Below, piece after piece: positions 8,000-16,499 of a stretch of 64,000 nt of DNA (position 1 is the first letter of the stretch; the number at the start of each line of letters is the position of its first letter). The position numbers and the translations under genes were made by a program. Location: positions 503,370 to 567,369 of the forward strand of contig NZ_JASKLR010000003.1 in NCBI RefSeq assembly GCF_030124325.1, given 5' to 3'. The notes beneath the pieces were generated by a model. It was given only the letters and a program-made list of their open reading frames with translations, did not search any database and was not told the origin of the DNA. Source of the DNA: Sinorhizobium sp. 8-89. Its GTDB lineage: Bacteria > Pseudomonadota > Alphaproteobacteria > Rhizobiales > Rhizobiaceae.

Positions 8000-8144
8000 A
8001 GCGGTCGCCCAGCGTGGGCGGAGGCCATGCATAGCGCTGCTCGAAGTTCGGACATCAAATTGCGGGAAAACGCACCGTAGCCATTGGTTCGCCCGAGGGT
8101 TCGTCCTATTTTGAGCGAAGCGAACGAATCGTCGGCGAAGAAGC

Positions 8145-8939
8145 ATGCGACAATATCTCGATCTCCTCGAACATGTGATGACAGTGGGAACGGACCGGGG
8201 CGACCGGACGGGCACGGGCACGCGATCGGTTTTTGGTTACCAGATGCGCTTCGACCTGTCGGAAGGCTTCCCGGTGCTGACTACCAAGAAGCTGCACCTG
8301 CGTTCGATCATCCACGAGCTCCTGTGGTTCCTGAAGGGCGAAACGAATATCGCCTATCTGAAGGAAAACGGCGTCAGCATCTGGGACGAGTGGGCGGACG
8401 AGAGTGGCGAACTCGGACCGGTTTACGGCTATCAGTGGCGTTCCTGGCCAACGCCGGGCGGTGGGCACATCGACCAGATCGCGACCCTCGTCGAGGGCCT
8501 GAAGACCAATCCGAATTCCCGGCGCCACATCGTTTCGGCCTGGAACCCGGCGCTGGTCGAGGAGATGGCGCTGCCGCCCTGCCACTGCCTGTTTCAATTC
8601 TACGTGGCGGACGGCAAGCTCTCCTGCCAGCTCTACCAGCGGTCGGCTGATATCTTCCTTGGCGTTCCATTCAACATTGCGTCTTATGCGCTGCTGACGC
8701 TGATGGTGGCGCAGGTGACGGGACTGAAGCCCGGCGATTTCGTTCACACGCTCGGCGACGCCCACATCTATCACAACCACTTCGAACAGGCGCGCTTGCA
8801 ACTGACGCGAACGCCGAAGCGGCTGCCGGAAATGCGCATCAATCCGGCAGTGAGGGATATATTTTCCTTTAAGTTCGAGGACTTTACGCTCGTCGGCTAC
8901 GAAGCCGATTCACATATCAAGGCGCCGGTCGCCGTCTAG
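8145..8939 (+). CDS. thyA: Thymidylate synthase
   Basis: 264 residues, the same length as the E. coli enzyme. It methylates dUMP to dTMP using 5,10-methylene-tetrahydrofolate, producing dihydrofolate. The catalytic Cys is at 146 in [11 protein letters not shown]; also seen are [12 protein letters not shown] (phosphate-binding Arg loop), [28 protein letters not shown] and HIYHNH. It is followed by a GST gene and then folA, which recycles the dihydrofolate made here; this thyA-folA linkage is common in bacteria. Confidence 0.98.
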   Translation: MRQYLDLLEHVMTVGTDRGDRTGTGTRSVFGYQMRFDLSEGFPVLTTKKLHLRSIIHELLWFLKGETNIAYLKENGVSIWDEWADESGELGPVYGYQWRSWPTPGGGHIDQIATLVEGLKTNPNSRRHIVSAWNPALVEEMALPPCHCLFQFYVADGKLSCQLYQRSADIFLGVPFNIASYALLTLMVAQVTGLKPGDFVHTLGDAHIYHNHFEQARLQLTRTPKRLPEMRINPAVRDIFSFKFEDFTLVGYEADSHIKAPVAV

Positions 8940-8968
8940 AATGGGACGCGATGAGGCTGCTTCCGGCG

Positions 8969-8993
8969 GCGCTTGCGCCGATCGGCGCAGGCG
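8969..8993. terminator. GC-rich hairpin after thyA
   Basis: GCGCTTGCGCC and GGCGCAGGCGC pair with one wobble around GATC. No T tract follows, so it is a weak terminator candidate. Confidence 0.35.
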
Positions 8994-9135
8994 CGCGGGG
9001 TCAGGTGAAATTGCCTGAAGCGGCCTCTATGTTCTGGAACTACAAAACCGGGAGCTTCCGTCCGCGTTCCTCTGGGCGCGTGGGCGGCGTTTCCCAATAA
9101 GGCCGCCGGCGTTCCGGCGGAACAGGGAGGTTTCG

Positions 9136-9741
9136 ATGCTGACGCTTATCCATGCGCCGCTCTCGCGCTCGTCGCGCATCATCTGGCTGCTCGAGGAAAT
9201 CGGCGCCGAATACGAGATTCGCTACGTCAACATCCGTCGATGGGACGGCTCGGGCGGGCCGGACGAGAACAATCCGCATCCGCACAAGCAGGTGCCGGCG
9301 CTTCTGCACAACGGCGCGGTGATCTGGGAGTCGGCCGCCGTCGTGCAATATCTGACCGACCTCTATCCGGATTGCAGTCTCGGCCGGCCGCCCGGCCATC
9401 CCGAACGCGGCGCCTATCTTTCCTGGCTCGCCTATTATGCCGGCGTCATCGAGCCGACGGCGCTCGCCCATATCTCCGGCGTGACCGTCAACAACCCGGC
9501 GCTCGCCAGACTCTACAGCGAAATGTGCGCCCACGTGATCGGCGTCCTGAGCGGCCAGACCTATCTGCTCGGCGAGACCATGAGTGCGGCCGACCTCTTG
9601 CTGGCGAGCGCGCTGCAATGGATGCGCAAGATCCTGCCGGAAAGCGACGTGATCGACCGCTACATTCGCGTCGTGACCGACCGGGCGGCTCTGGAGCGTG
9701 CGCGCGAGATCGACAGCAAGCCGAGTGGTTTCCATGACTGA
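9136..9741 (+). CDS. Glutathione S-transferase family protein
   Basis: 201 residues; GGGAGG stands eight bases before the ATG. The N-terminal thioredoxin-like half contains LIHAPLSRSSRIIWLLEEIGAEYEI, KQVPALLHNGAVIWESAAVVQYLTD (the cis-Pro VPAL and the glutathione-contacting ES pair), and the C-terminal half is helical with GETMSAADLLLASALQWM. It likely binds glutathione; substrate unknown. It overlaps the start of folA by eight bases, so the two are translated together. Confidence 0.9.
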   Translation: MLTLIHAPLSRSSRIIWLLEEIGAEYEIRYVNIRRWDGSGGPDENNPHPHKQVPALLHNGAVIWESAAVVQYLTDLYPDCSLGRPPGHPERGAYLSWLAYYAGVIEPTALAHISGVTVNNPALARLYSEMCAHVIGVLSGQTYLLGETMSAADLLLASALQWMRKILPESDVIDRYIRVVTDRAALERAREIDSKPSGFHD

Positions 9742-10282
9742 CGCAAAGACCGAAATGAGCGCCGATCCGAGAATCGTGATCGTCGTCGCTGTCGCGACCA
9801 ACGGGGTGATCGGGCGCGAGGGCGACCTGCCATGGCGGCTCTCGACCGATCTCAAGCGCTTCAAGGCACTGACGATCGGCAAGCCGGTCGTGATGGGTCG
9901 TAAGACCTGGGCCTCGCTCGGGCGGCCGCTGCCGGGCCGACCGAACATCGTCATCAGCCGCAATCGCGACTTCGCGGCGGAAGGGGCCGAGGTCGCGTCG
10001 TCGCTGGAGGCGGCGCTCGAGCTGGCGCGCCGACACGCGGCGGCGATCGGCGCGGACGAGATCTGCATCATCGGCGGCGGAGAGATCTATCGCCAGTCCA
10101 TCGGCCTCGCGGACGTGCTGCACGTGACGGAAGTGCATGCCGAGGTCGACGGCGACACGCGCTTTCCGGCGATCGATCCCGTGGCTTTCGAGAAGGTGTT
10201 CGAGGAGGATCTGCCGCGCGGCGAGAAGGACAGCCATGCGATGCATTTCGTGACCTGGCGTCGGCGGGAGACAGCGGAATGA
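9734..10282 (+). CDS. folA: Dihydrofolate reductase
   Basis: About 182 residues from the ATG at 9734, which overlaps the GST stop; an ATG at 9755 (MSADPRIVIV) is an equally possible start. It reduces dihydrofolate to tetrahydrofolate with NADPH. Family motifs: IVVAVATNGVIGREGDLPWRL with the Met20-type loop and the catalytic acidic residue in the DL pair that follows, VVMGRKTWASLG (NADPH binding), RPNIVISRN and ICIIGGGEIYRQ. The stop codon lies inside the first unit of a tandem repeat array. Confidence 0.95.
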   Translation: MTDAKTEMSADPRIVIVVAVATNGVIGREGDLPWRLSTDLKRFKALTIGKPVVMGRKTWASLGRPLPGRPNIVISRNRDFAAEGAEVASSLEAALELARRHAAAIGADEICIIGGGEIYRQSIGLADVLHVTEVHAEVDGDTRFPAIDPVAFEKVFEEDLPRGEKDSHAMHFVTWRRRETAE

Positions 10283-10490
10283 GGAAAAGTGCGAAGCGGT
10301 TTTCCGCCCGCATTCCGCGTAAGACCAAGAAGCTGGAATGAGGAAAAGTGCGAAGCGGTTTTCCGCCCGCATTCCGCGTAAGACCAAGAAGCTGGAATGG
10401 GGAAAAGTGCGAAGCGGTTTTCCGCCCGCATTCCGCGTAAGACCAAGAAGCTGGATTGAGGAAAAGTGCGGCGCGGTTTTCCGCCCCGAT
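10276..10490. repeat. 59-bp tandem repeat, about 3.6 copies
   Basis: Units begin at 10276, 10335, 10394 and 10453, an exact 59-base period. The first three are nearly identical (GGAATGAGGAAAAGTGCGAA, then GCGGTTTTCCGCCCGCAT, then CGTAAGACCAAGAAGCT); the fourth is partial and diverged. Single copies of the core occur at 2568 and, degraded, at 53396. The first copy includes the folA stop. Confidence 0.92.
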
Positions 10491-10564
10491 CCCGCTCTCA
10501 CCTGTTCCCGCGGCGGGTCCGCCAACTATTTTAACCCATTTACGGTGAACTCGGCCGTATCGCG

Positions 10565-10593
10565 TTGAAAGCAATGCATGTGATACCTATAAC
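10565..10593 (+). promoter_or_regulatory. Promoter candidate for hflK-hflC operon
   Basis: TTGAAA (10565-10570), 17 bases, TATAAC (10588-10593) with CC before it. The TTGAA ... CCTATA layout is compatible with either the housekeeping sigma or the RpoH heat-shock sigma of rhizobia (CTTGAA-N17-CCATAT). Confidence 0.5.
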
Positions 10594-10665
10594 GGGTTCA
10601 CATCGCGACCGATTGCATATGCCTGCTGGCGGTCGGCGAAAGAGTTTTCTTGAAGAGAGGTTTTG

Positions 10666-11754
10666 ATGCCCTGGAGCAATCAGAATGGCGGCGGCGGCGG
10701 TCCGTGGGGCGGCGGCGGCAATCAAGGGCCATGGGGCCAAGGGCCTAATCGCCCGCGAGGCGGCAGAGGCGGGCCGCCGGATCTCGAGGAGATCATCCGG
10801 CGCGGTCAGGACCAGTTGAAGAATGTGGTCCCGGGCGGCTTCAACGGCGGCGTCTTCGCCATCGTCGGGTTGTTGATCGTCGGTTTCCTGCTGCTCAATT
10901 CGATCTACACGGTCCAGCCGGACGAACGCGGCGTCGAGATGCGCTTCGGCAAGCCTAAGGAGGAAATCTCCATGCCCGGCCTGCACTATCACTTCTGGCC
11001 GCTCGAAACGGTCGAGATCGTCAAGGTGACGGAGCAGCAGCAGAATATCGGCGGCCGCACCGCCGGCCAGTCCAATGCCGGGCTGATGCTCTCCGGTGAC
11101 CAGAACATCGTCAACGTGCAGTTCTCGGTGCTGTTCTCGGTGACCGACCCGAAGGCCTATCTCTTCAATGTCGAGAACCCCTCCGACACCCTGCAGCGGG
11201 TAGCCGAAAGCGCCATGCGCGAGGTCGTCGGCCGTCGACCGGCGCAGGACATCTTCCGCGACAATCGCCAGGCAATCGCCGCCGACGTCAAGAGCACGAT
11301 CCAGGCGACGATGGACAGCTATGCCGCCGGCGTTTCGGTGAACACGGTGGCGATCGAGGACGCAGCGCCGCCACGCGAAGTCGCCGATGCCTTCGACGAG
11401 GTGCAGCGCGCCGAGCAGGACGAGGACCGCTTCGTTGAGGAAGCCAACCAATACGCCAACCAGGTGCTCGGCAAGGCGCGCGGCCAGGGGGCACAGATCC
11501 GCGAAGAGGCGGCCGCCTACAAGGACCGCGTCGTCAAGGAGGCGCAGGGTGAGGCACAGCGCTTCATCTCGGTCCATGACGCCTACTCCAAGGCCCCGGA
11601 GGTCACCCGCAGGCGGCTTTATCTCGAAACCATGCAGGATGTTCTCGGCAAGTCGAGGAAGGTCATTCTCGACGAGAAGAACGGGCAGGGCGTATTGCCC
11701 TACCTGCCGCTCACCGAAATCGGCCGACCCGCGCAGTCGGGAGGTACCCAATGA
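10666..11754 (+). CDS. hflK: FtsH protease modulator HflK
   Basis: 362 residues from the ATG at 10666 (GAGAGG upstream; the TTG three bases earlier is less likely). A Gly/Asn/Pro-rich N-terminal tail (MPWSNQNGGGGGPWGGGGNQ) precedes a single membrane helix (about 63-80) and a band-7/SPFH domain (VQPDERGVEMRFGKP onward), then a charged coiled coil. With HflC it forms a large cage around the FtsH protease in the inner membrane and limits its access to membrane substrates. It overlaps hflC by four bases (ATGA). Confidence 0.95.
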   Translation: MPWSNQNGGGGGPWGGGGNQGPWGQGPNRPRGGRGGPPDLEEIIRRGQDQLKNVVPGGFNGGVFAIVGLLIVGFLLLNSIYTVQPDERGVEMRFGKPKEEISMPGLHYHFWPLETVEIVKVTEQQQNIGGRTAGQSNAGLMLSGDQNIVNVQFSVLFSVTDPKAYLFNVENPSDTLQRVAESAMREVVGRRPAQDIFRDNRQAIAADVKSTIQATMDSYAAGVSVNTVAIEDAAPPREVADAFDEVQRAEQDEDRFVEEANQYANQVLGKARGQGAQIREEAAAYKDRVVKEAQGEAQRFISVHDAYSKAPEVTRRRLYLETMQDVLGKSRKVILDEKNGQGVLPYLPLTEIGRPAQSGGTQ

Positions 11755-12683
11755 TAAACAATCGCAGTTCAGTCATCCTTATCGTCCTCGCGGCAGTGCT
11801 CGTCGTCGTCTATTCGTCGGTGTTCGTGGTCAACGAGCGCCAGCAGGCGATCGTCGTGCGCTTCGGCGAGATCCGCGCCGTCAAGACGGAGCCCGGCCTT
11901 TATTTCAAGCTGCCCTTCGCCTTCATGGACGCCGACCGCGTGCAATTTGTAGAGGACCAGGCGCTTCGCTTCGATCTCGACAATATCCGCGTGCAGGTCT
12001 CCGGCGGCAAGTTCTACGAGGTCGATGCCTTCGTCGTCTACAGGATCGCCGATGCCCGCCGCTTCCGCGAGACGGTTTCGGGCGATCGGGAATCGGCCGA
12101 GGCGCGGCTCAGGACCCGTCTCGACGCGTCGTTACGCCGTGTCTACGGCCTGAGGGGGTTCGAGGCGGCCCTTTCGGATGAACGCGCGTCGATGATGCGC
12201 GAAGTACGGACAGACCTCAGGGCTGACGCCGAATCGCTCGGCCTCAACATCGAGGATGTCCGCATCCGCCGGACGGACCTCACCCAGGAAGTCTCGCAGC
12301 AGACCTTCGACCGCATGAAGGCCGAGCGTCTGGCCGAGGCCGAACTGATCCGTGCACGCGGCAACGAAGAGGGCCAGCGCCGCCGCGCGATCGCCGACCG
12401 CCAGGTGGTCGAGATCGTGGCGGAAGCCCAGCGTGATTCGGAAATCCTGCGAGGCGAGGGCGAAGCCGAACGGACCGGGATCTTTGCCGATGCCTTCACG
12501 CGCGACCCCGGCTTCTTCGAATTCTACCGCTCGATGGCGGCCTATACGCAGTCCATCGGCAATCCGGACACAACCGTGGTGCTATCGCCGCATTCGGAAT
12601 TCTTCCGTTATTTCAACAGCGCGGACGGGGTGGCCTCACCATTGCCGCCGACCGCACCGGCGGCGCCTGCCACCGGAGATTGA
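11751..12683 (+). CDS. hflC: FtsH protease modulator HflC
   Basis: 310 residues. N-terminal membrane helix (SSVILIVLAAVLVVVYSSVFVV, about 5-26), then the SPFH domain starting VNERQQAIVVRFGEI, and a C-terminal coiled coil with the ERTGIFADAFTRDPGFFEFYRSMAAY segment typical of HflC. Partner of HflK in the FtsH-HflKC complex. The start overlaps the hflK stop, so expression is translationally coupled. DUF2065, an ACT protein and degP follow on the same strand. Confidence 0.96.
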   Translation: MINNRSSVILIVLAAVLVVVYSSVFVVNERQQAIVVRFGEIRAVKTEPGLYFKLPFAFMDADRVQFVEDQALRFDLDNIRVQVSGGKFYEVDAFVVYRIADARRFRETVSGDRESAEARLRTRLDASLRRVYGLRGFEAALSDERASMMREVRTDLRADAESLGLNIEDVRIRRTDLTQEVSQQTFDRMKAERLAEAELIRARGNEEGQRRRAIADRQVVEIVAEAQRDSEILRGEGEAERTGIFADAFTRDPGFFEFYRSMAAYTQSIGNPDTTVVLSPHSEFFRYFNSADGVASPLPPTAPAAPATGD

Positions 12684-12690
12684 GCGGACA

Positions 12691-12876
12691 ATGTCCGATT
12701 TCCTGATCGGGTTTGGTTTCTTCCTGATCATCGAGGGGCTGGTGTACGCGCTGGCCCCTTTGGTTTTGGTGGAATTGGCGAAGCGTTTACCGTATGTCCC
12801 GGAGCATCAGCTCCGACTGGCCGGGCTCGTTTCGGTGGCGGCTGGCGTCGGACTTGTATGGTTGGTTCGAGGATAA
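12691..12876 (+). CDS. DUF2065 family membrane protein
   Basis: 61 residues: MSDFLIGFGFFLIIEGLVYA followed by a short loop LVELAKRLPYVPEHQLRLAG and a second hydrophobic segment LVSVAAGVGLVWLVRG. Two membrane helices and the small size match DUF2065, a family that lies directly downstream of hflC in many proteobacteria, so a role with HflKC/FtsH is likely but unproven. It begins eight bases after hflC. Confidence 0.85.
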   Translation: MSDFLIGFGFFLIIEGLVYALAPLVLVELAKRLPYVPEHQLRLAGLVSVAAGVGLVWLVRG

Positions 12877-12882
12877 TGCGAA

Positions 12883-13269
12883 ATGCCACATAAACTGCTG
12901 ATCCGGCTGATCGATGCCGAATATGCCATTACCCGTCTCAATGTCGGGTCCGCGATACCGGAGTGGCTGCCGGGGCCGGGTTTTTGGACGGTGTCCAGCT
13001 CGCGCGAGGAAATGACGCTGGTCTGTCGCGCCGCCCGCGTACCGTCGAGCGTGCAGAGCTCGCTCGGATGGCGCTGCTTCCGCATCGAGCAGCATTTCAG
13101 CTTCGACGTGCCGGGTGTCCTGTCTTCGGTCTTGCGCCCGCTTTCGGCGGCCGGTGTCGGCGTCTTCGCCAATTCGACCTTCAGCACCGACTATGTTTTC
13201 GTCGCCGGGTCCGATCTTGAAAAGGCCGTGCAGGCACTGAAGGATCACGGGCACGAGGTCACCGGCTGA
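12883..13269 (+). CDS. ACT-domain protein
   Basis: 128 residues, no membrane segment. The first half (LIDAEYAITRLNVGSAIPEWLPGPGFWTVSSSREEMTLVC) and second half (FDVPGVLSSVLRPLSAAGVGVFANSTFSTDYVFV) fit tandem ACT-like folds of the CASTOR/ACT_7 type, which often bind amino acids. The start lies six bases after the DUF2065 stop. No enzyme domain is attached, so it is either a free-standing sensor or an uncharacterised regulator. Confidence 0.75.
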   Translation: MPHKLLIRLIDAEYAITRLNVGSAIPEWLPGPGFWTVSSSREEMTLVCRAARVPSSVQSSLGWRCFRIEQHFSFDVPGVLSSVLRPLSAAGVGVFANSTFSTDYVFVAGSDLEKAVQALKDHGHEVTG

Positions 13270-13507
13270 ATGCTGCGAAGCGAGGGCTGACCGGAATCGC
13301 CGACGCTCGGTTTTCCTGGGGCGGATCAGGAAATCGTGTCTGGACGCTCCGGAATTCCGCCGTATCTTCAAGGGAAGATCGCTTGTGTGCGGAGCGGCGG
13401 CAGCGGCGCACCGCGCTCGGTTGAAGGGAATCGATTACGCGGCAGTCCCGGATTGTGACAATCCCAACGCCGGCGTAATCCAAGAGGAATGATAGGAGCC
13501 TAGCGAC

Positions 13508-15010
13508 TTGTCGACACGACCCGAATTCATCCGCGGCCTGGTGCTTGCGGCCGCGACGGCACTGCTTCTTTCCAACACGGCGCTCGCCGAGACGGCAACC
13601 TCGCGACCGGCGGCCGGGCCGCCATCCGTTGCCGATCTCGCCGAAGGTCTGCTCGACGCCGTCGTCAACATTTCCATTTCCCAGAACGTCAAGAGCGATG
13701 ACGACGACGCGCCGATGCCGCAGGTGCCGGAAGGATCGCCGCATCAGGAATTCTTCGACGAGTTCTTCAGGGGGCCTGGCGGCGACGGTAACCGGCCGCG
13801 AACAGTCAATTCGCTTGGCTCCGGCTTCATTATCGATCCGACGGGGTTCATCGTCACCAACAACCACGTCATCCAGGACGCCGATGATATCGAGGTCAAT
13901 TTCGCGAATGGCACGAAGCTGAAGGCGAAGCTGGTCGGCACGGACAACAAGACCGATCTGGCGCTGCTCAAGGTCGAGCCGAAGAAGCCGCTCAAGGCGG
14001 TCTCCTTCGGCGACTCGCGCAAGATCAGGATCGGCGACTGGGTGATGGTCGTCGGCAATCCGTTCGGCCTCGGCGTTTCCGTTTCGGTCGGCGTCGTCTC
14101 GGCGCGCGGGCGCAACATCAATGCCGGCCCCTATGACAGCTTCATCCAGACCGACGCGGCGATCAACCGCGGCAATTCCGGCGGGCCGCTGTTCAACATG
14201 CAGGGTGAGGTGATCGGCATCAACACCGCGATCCTCTCGCAGACCGGCATGTCGGTCGGCATCGGCTTCGCCGTGCCGACGGAACTGGCGATGAACGTCG
14301 TCAGCCAGCTCAAGGAATTCGGCGAGACGCGCCGCGGTTGGCTCGGCGTCCGCATCCAGCCGGTCACCGACGACATTGCCGAAAGCCTTAAGATGGAGAC
14401 GCCGCATGGCGCGCTTGTCTCCGGCATCATTGAAGGCGGACCGATCACCAAGGGCGAGATCAAGGCCGGCGATATCATCGTCCGCTTCGATGGAACGGAT
14501 GTGGCGGAGATCCGGGATCTGATGCGTGCGGTCGGCGAGAGCCCCGTCGGCAAGGCTGTCGACGTGGTCATCATTCGCGACGGCAAGGAGCAGACGGTTC
14601 ACATCACGCTTGGCCGTCTTGAGGATGGCGAGCGTCTTGCAAATGCCCCGGTGAGCCAGAACGGCGAAGGTGCCAAGCCGAATGAGCCGCCCGCGGCCCA
14701 ACTGCCGGCGAGCGACGTCGTGCTCGGCATGAAGCTCGCGGTGCTCGACGAGGGTCGCCGCAAGACCTTCGGCATTGCCGATGACGTCAAAGGCGTGGTG
14801 GTGACCGAAGTCCAGCCGAATTCCGCCGCGGCCGAGCGCCGCGTCGCGGTCGGCGACGTGATCGTCGAGGTCGGCCAGGAGGCAATGGACACGCCGGACG
14901 ATGTTTCGGCGCGGGTCGAGAAACTGAAGAACGATGGCCGCCGCAACGCGCTTCTGATGATCGCCAACAAGACCGGCGAGCTGCGCTTCGTCACCGTGCG
15001 GGTGGAGTAG
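13508..15010 (+). CDS. degP: Periplasmic serine protease DegP/HtrA (Do family)
   Basis: 500 residues from a TTG with GGAG nine bases upstream; no ATG gives a complete signal peptide. Signal peptide about 1-28 (LVLAAATALLLSNTALA). Catalytic triad visible: His120 (VTNNHVIQ), Asp150 (NKTDLALLK) and Ser224 (RGNSGGPLF). Two PDZ domains follow (about 265-355 and 395-495). It degrades or refolds damaged envelope proteins. Its position after hflK-hflC groups membrane and periplasmic quality control, though a 240-base gap before it suggests its own promoter. Confidence 0.95.
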   Translation: MSTRPEFIRGLVLAAATALLLSNTALAETATSRPAAGPPSVADLAEGLLDAVVNISISQNVKSDDDDAPMPQVPEGSPHQEFFDEFFRGPGGDGNRPRTVNSLGSGFIIDPTGFIVTNNHVIQDADDIEVNFANGTKLKAKLVGTDNKTDLALLKVEPKKPLKAVSFGDSRKIRIGDWVMVVGNPFGLGVSVSVGVVSARGRNINAGPYDSFIQTDAAINRGNSGGPLFNMQGEVIGINTAILSQTGMSVGIGFAVPTELAMNVVSQLKEFGETRRGWLGVRIQPVTDDIAESLKMETPHGALVSGIIEGGPITKGEIKAGDIIVRFDGTDVAEIRDLMRAVGESPVGKAVDVVIIRDGKEQTVHITLGRLEDGERLANAPVSQNGEGAKPNEPPAAQLPASDVVLGMKLAVLDEGRRKTFGIADDVKGVVVTEVQPNSAAAERRVAVGDVIVEVGQEAMDTPDDVSARVEKLKNDGRRNALLMIANKTGELRFVTVRVE

Positions 15011-15827
15011 CCGCGGACTGCCTTGTTGGCGCGATGGCTTTTTCTTGAGTCATTTCAGGATCATCGCGGCTGATCTTCGCAGACTGCAGCGACCTTTTGG
15101 CGTCATTTCCGACGCCAAAAGGTCGCCGTCCCGGTTTAGACAAGCGCGTTTTCCCGCTTGCCTCATGAAACAAACTCGCAAACCATTCCTTCGAAAGCGC
15201 TCTGGCTAACCCCGTTGGCTCCCAATCATGTCCCGCGTCCAGCAGGTGGTAGGCGACATTTGCTCCGGCAATGCGGAACTGCTCTTTTATGACCGGCGCA
15301 TCGTAACGCTCACGGCGATCGTCATGTGCTCCGGCTAGGATGAGCACCGGATATCGCTCCAATCTCGGGAAAGGCGTTTGCGGGTCTGGCGACTGCGGTC
15401 GCAGGAGAATTGCTCCGGACGTAAGGGTGCACCGACGACACACGACGGCTGCGGCGATGATAGCCCCACTCGAATAACCTGCGATAAGCGGACGTTGGGC
15501 AAGCCTGTATTCTCTCGTTATCGTCTCTACGAACACGCAGAGCTTTGCCGCTCTGTCGGTTAGTTCCTCCAAACTCAAACTTCGATCCCGATTACGTCGG
15601 AAGAAGGTGAAGCCGTGCTCACAAGCGATCGGACCGCGGACTTTGAAACATGTGGAGTTGGGAGCAACCTGCTCGGCGAAATCGGTCCAGTCCGTTTCTC
15701 TTCCACTGCTGCCATGAAGAAGAACCATTGGCGGATTGTCCGGGCTTCTCGCCTCAACCTCGAAATCAAAGCCTGCAGAATGCAGCATTTGGAAAGCACC
15801 TGATTCTGATGTCCGCGCATCAAGCAT
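14991..15827 (-). CDS. Alpha/beta hydrolase (carboxylesterase/phospholipase-like)
   Basis: 278 residues as read. The fold is clear: VLLHGSSGRETDW near residue 35, nucleophile elbow GYSSG (about 122-126), acid in LAGAHDD (about 165) and base His in DAGHDWEP (about 197), so the Ser-Asp-His triad is complete. Members hydrolyse carboxyl esters; substrate unknown. The domain is finished by about residue 220 (SKEWFASLFHEASGK). The remaining roughly 55 residues are translated straight through the strong hairpin at 15089-15126 and overlap the end of degP, so the natural C-terminus may have been lost or extended. No obvious ribosome site at the start. Confidence 0.7.
   Translation of the reverse strand: MLDARTSESGAFQMLHSAGFDFEVEARSPDNPPMVLLHGSSGRETDWTDFAEQVAPNSTCFKVRGPIACEHGFTFFRRNRDRSLSLEELTDRAAKLCVFVETITREYRLAQRPLIAGYSSGAIIAAAVVCRRCTLTSGAILLRPQSPDPQTPFPRLERYPVLILAGAHDDRRERYDAPVIKEQFRIAGANVAYHLLDAGHDWEPTGLARALSKEWFASLFHEASGKTRLSKPGRRPFGVGNDAKRSLQSAKISRDDPEMTQEKAIAPTRQSAATPPAR
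15089..15126. terminator. Perfect 16-bp inverted repeat after degP
   Basis: GCGACCTTTTGGCGTC (15089-15104) pairs perfectly with GACGCCAAAAGGTCGC (15111-15126) across a 6-base loop. Position and strength point to a terminator of degP transcription. It lies inside the 3' end of the opposing hydrolase frame. Confidence 0.75.
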
Positions 15828-15923
15828 AGCATTTCGGGGAACCCGTTGGTTCAGTGACCGCCGCCGTTCATCGTGGTTCAGCAGGCGGCGGGCTGATGCG
15901 GGATCAGGTGCGGGGCCGAATGG

Positions 15924-16499
15924 CTAGACGCCAGCTTCCCCGGCGAGGCGCGTCCACTCGCCCGCCGTGATCGCGTAAAGCACGTGTCGTTTCAGATGCG
16001 CATGTGTGTCGGGCACGCGAGGGTGGTCGAAGTCGCGGCTCGGGTCCGGCCGCATGCAGAGCCGTTTCATCACGGCGGTGGAGCGGGTGTTCGCGGGCAC
16101 GGCGAAGGAGACGATTTCGCCGAGGCTCCGTTCGGCAAAGCCGTAGTCGAGGAGTGCCGCTGCCGCCTCGGTCACGTACCCGTTGCCCCAGAAGGGCAGG
16201 GCGAGCCGCCAGCCGATCTCGATCGTGCCGTTCGGCAGATGCGGTTCCAGATCGGTAAGGGCAAGGCCGCAGAAGCCGATCGGGGTGTCGCTGTCGCGCA
16301 GTGCGAGCGCAAAGAAGCCGAAGCCGGTTTCGCTGATGCCGCGGCCGATGCGATCGAACAGTGCGTCAGATTCCGCCCGGCTGCGGCGGAAGGCGAAGAA
16401 TTCCATGACCTTCGGATCGCTGTTGATCTCGGCAAAGAGGTCACGATCGGTCTCGTTCCAGCCGCGAATGCGCAGTCTGTCGGTTGCGCGGATGATCAC
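15924..16499 (-). CDS. GNAT family N-acetyltransferase (RimJ/RimL-like)
   Basis: 191 residues. Pattern of the RimJ/RimL branch: ATDRLRIRGWNETD at the start, the acceptor core FGFFALALRDSDTPIGFCGLALTD, then EIGWRLALPFWGNGYVTEAAAALLDYGF, which holds the acetyl-CoA pyrophosphate loop (FWGNGYVTEA), and VPANTRSTAVMKRLCM near the C-terminus. It probably acetylates an amine of a protein or small molecule; target unknown. The start overlaps the serB stop by four bases, so the two form an operon. Confidence 0.9.
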   Translation of the reverse strand: MIIRATDRLRIRGWNETDRDLFAEINSDPKVMEFFAFRRSRAESDALFDRIGRGISETGFGFFALALRDSDTPIGFCGLALTDLEPHLPNGTIEIGWRLALPFWGNGYVTEAAAALLDYGFAERSLGEIVSFAVPANTRSTAVMKRLCMRPDPSRDFDHPRVPDTHAHLKRHVLYAITAGEWTRLAGEAGV

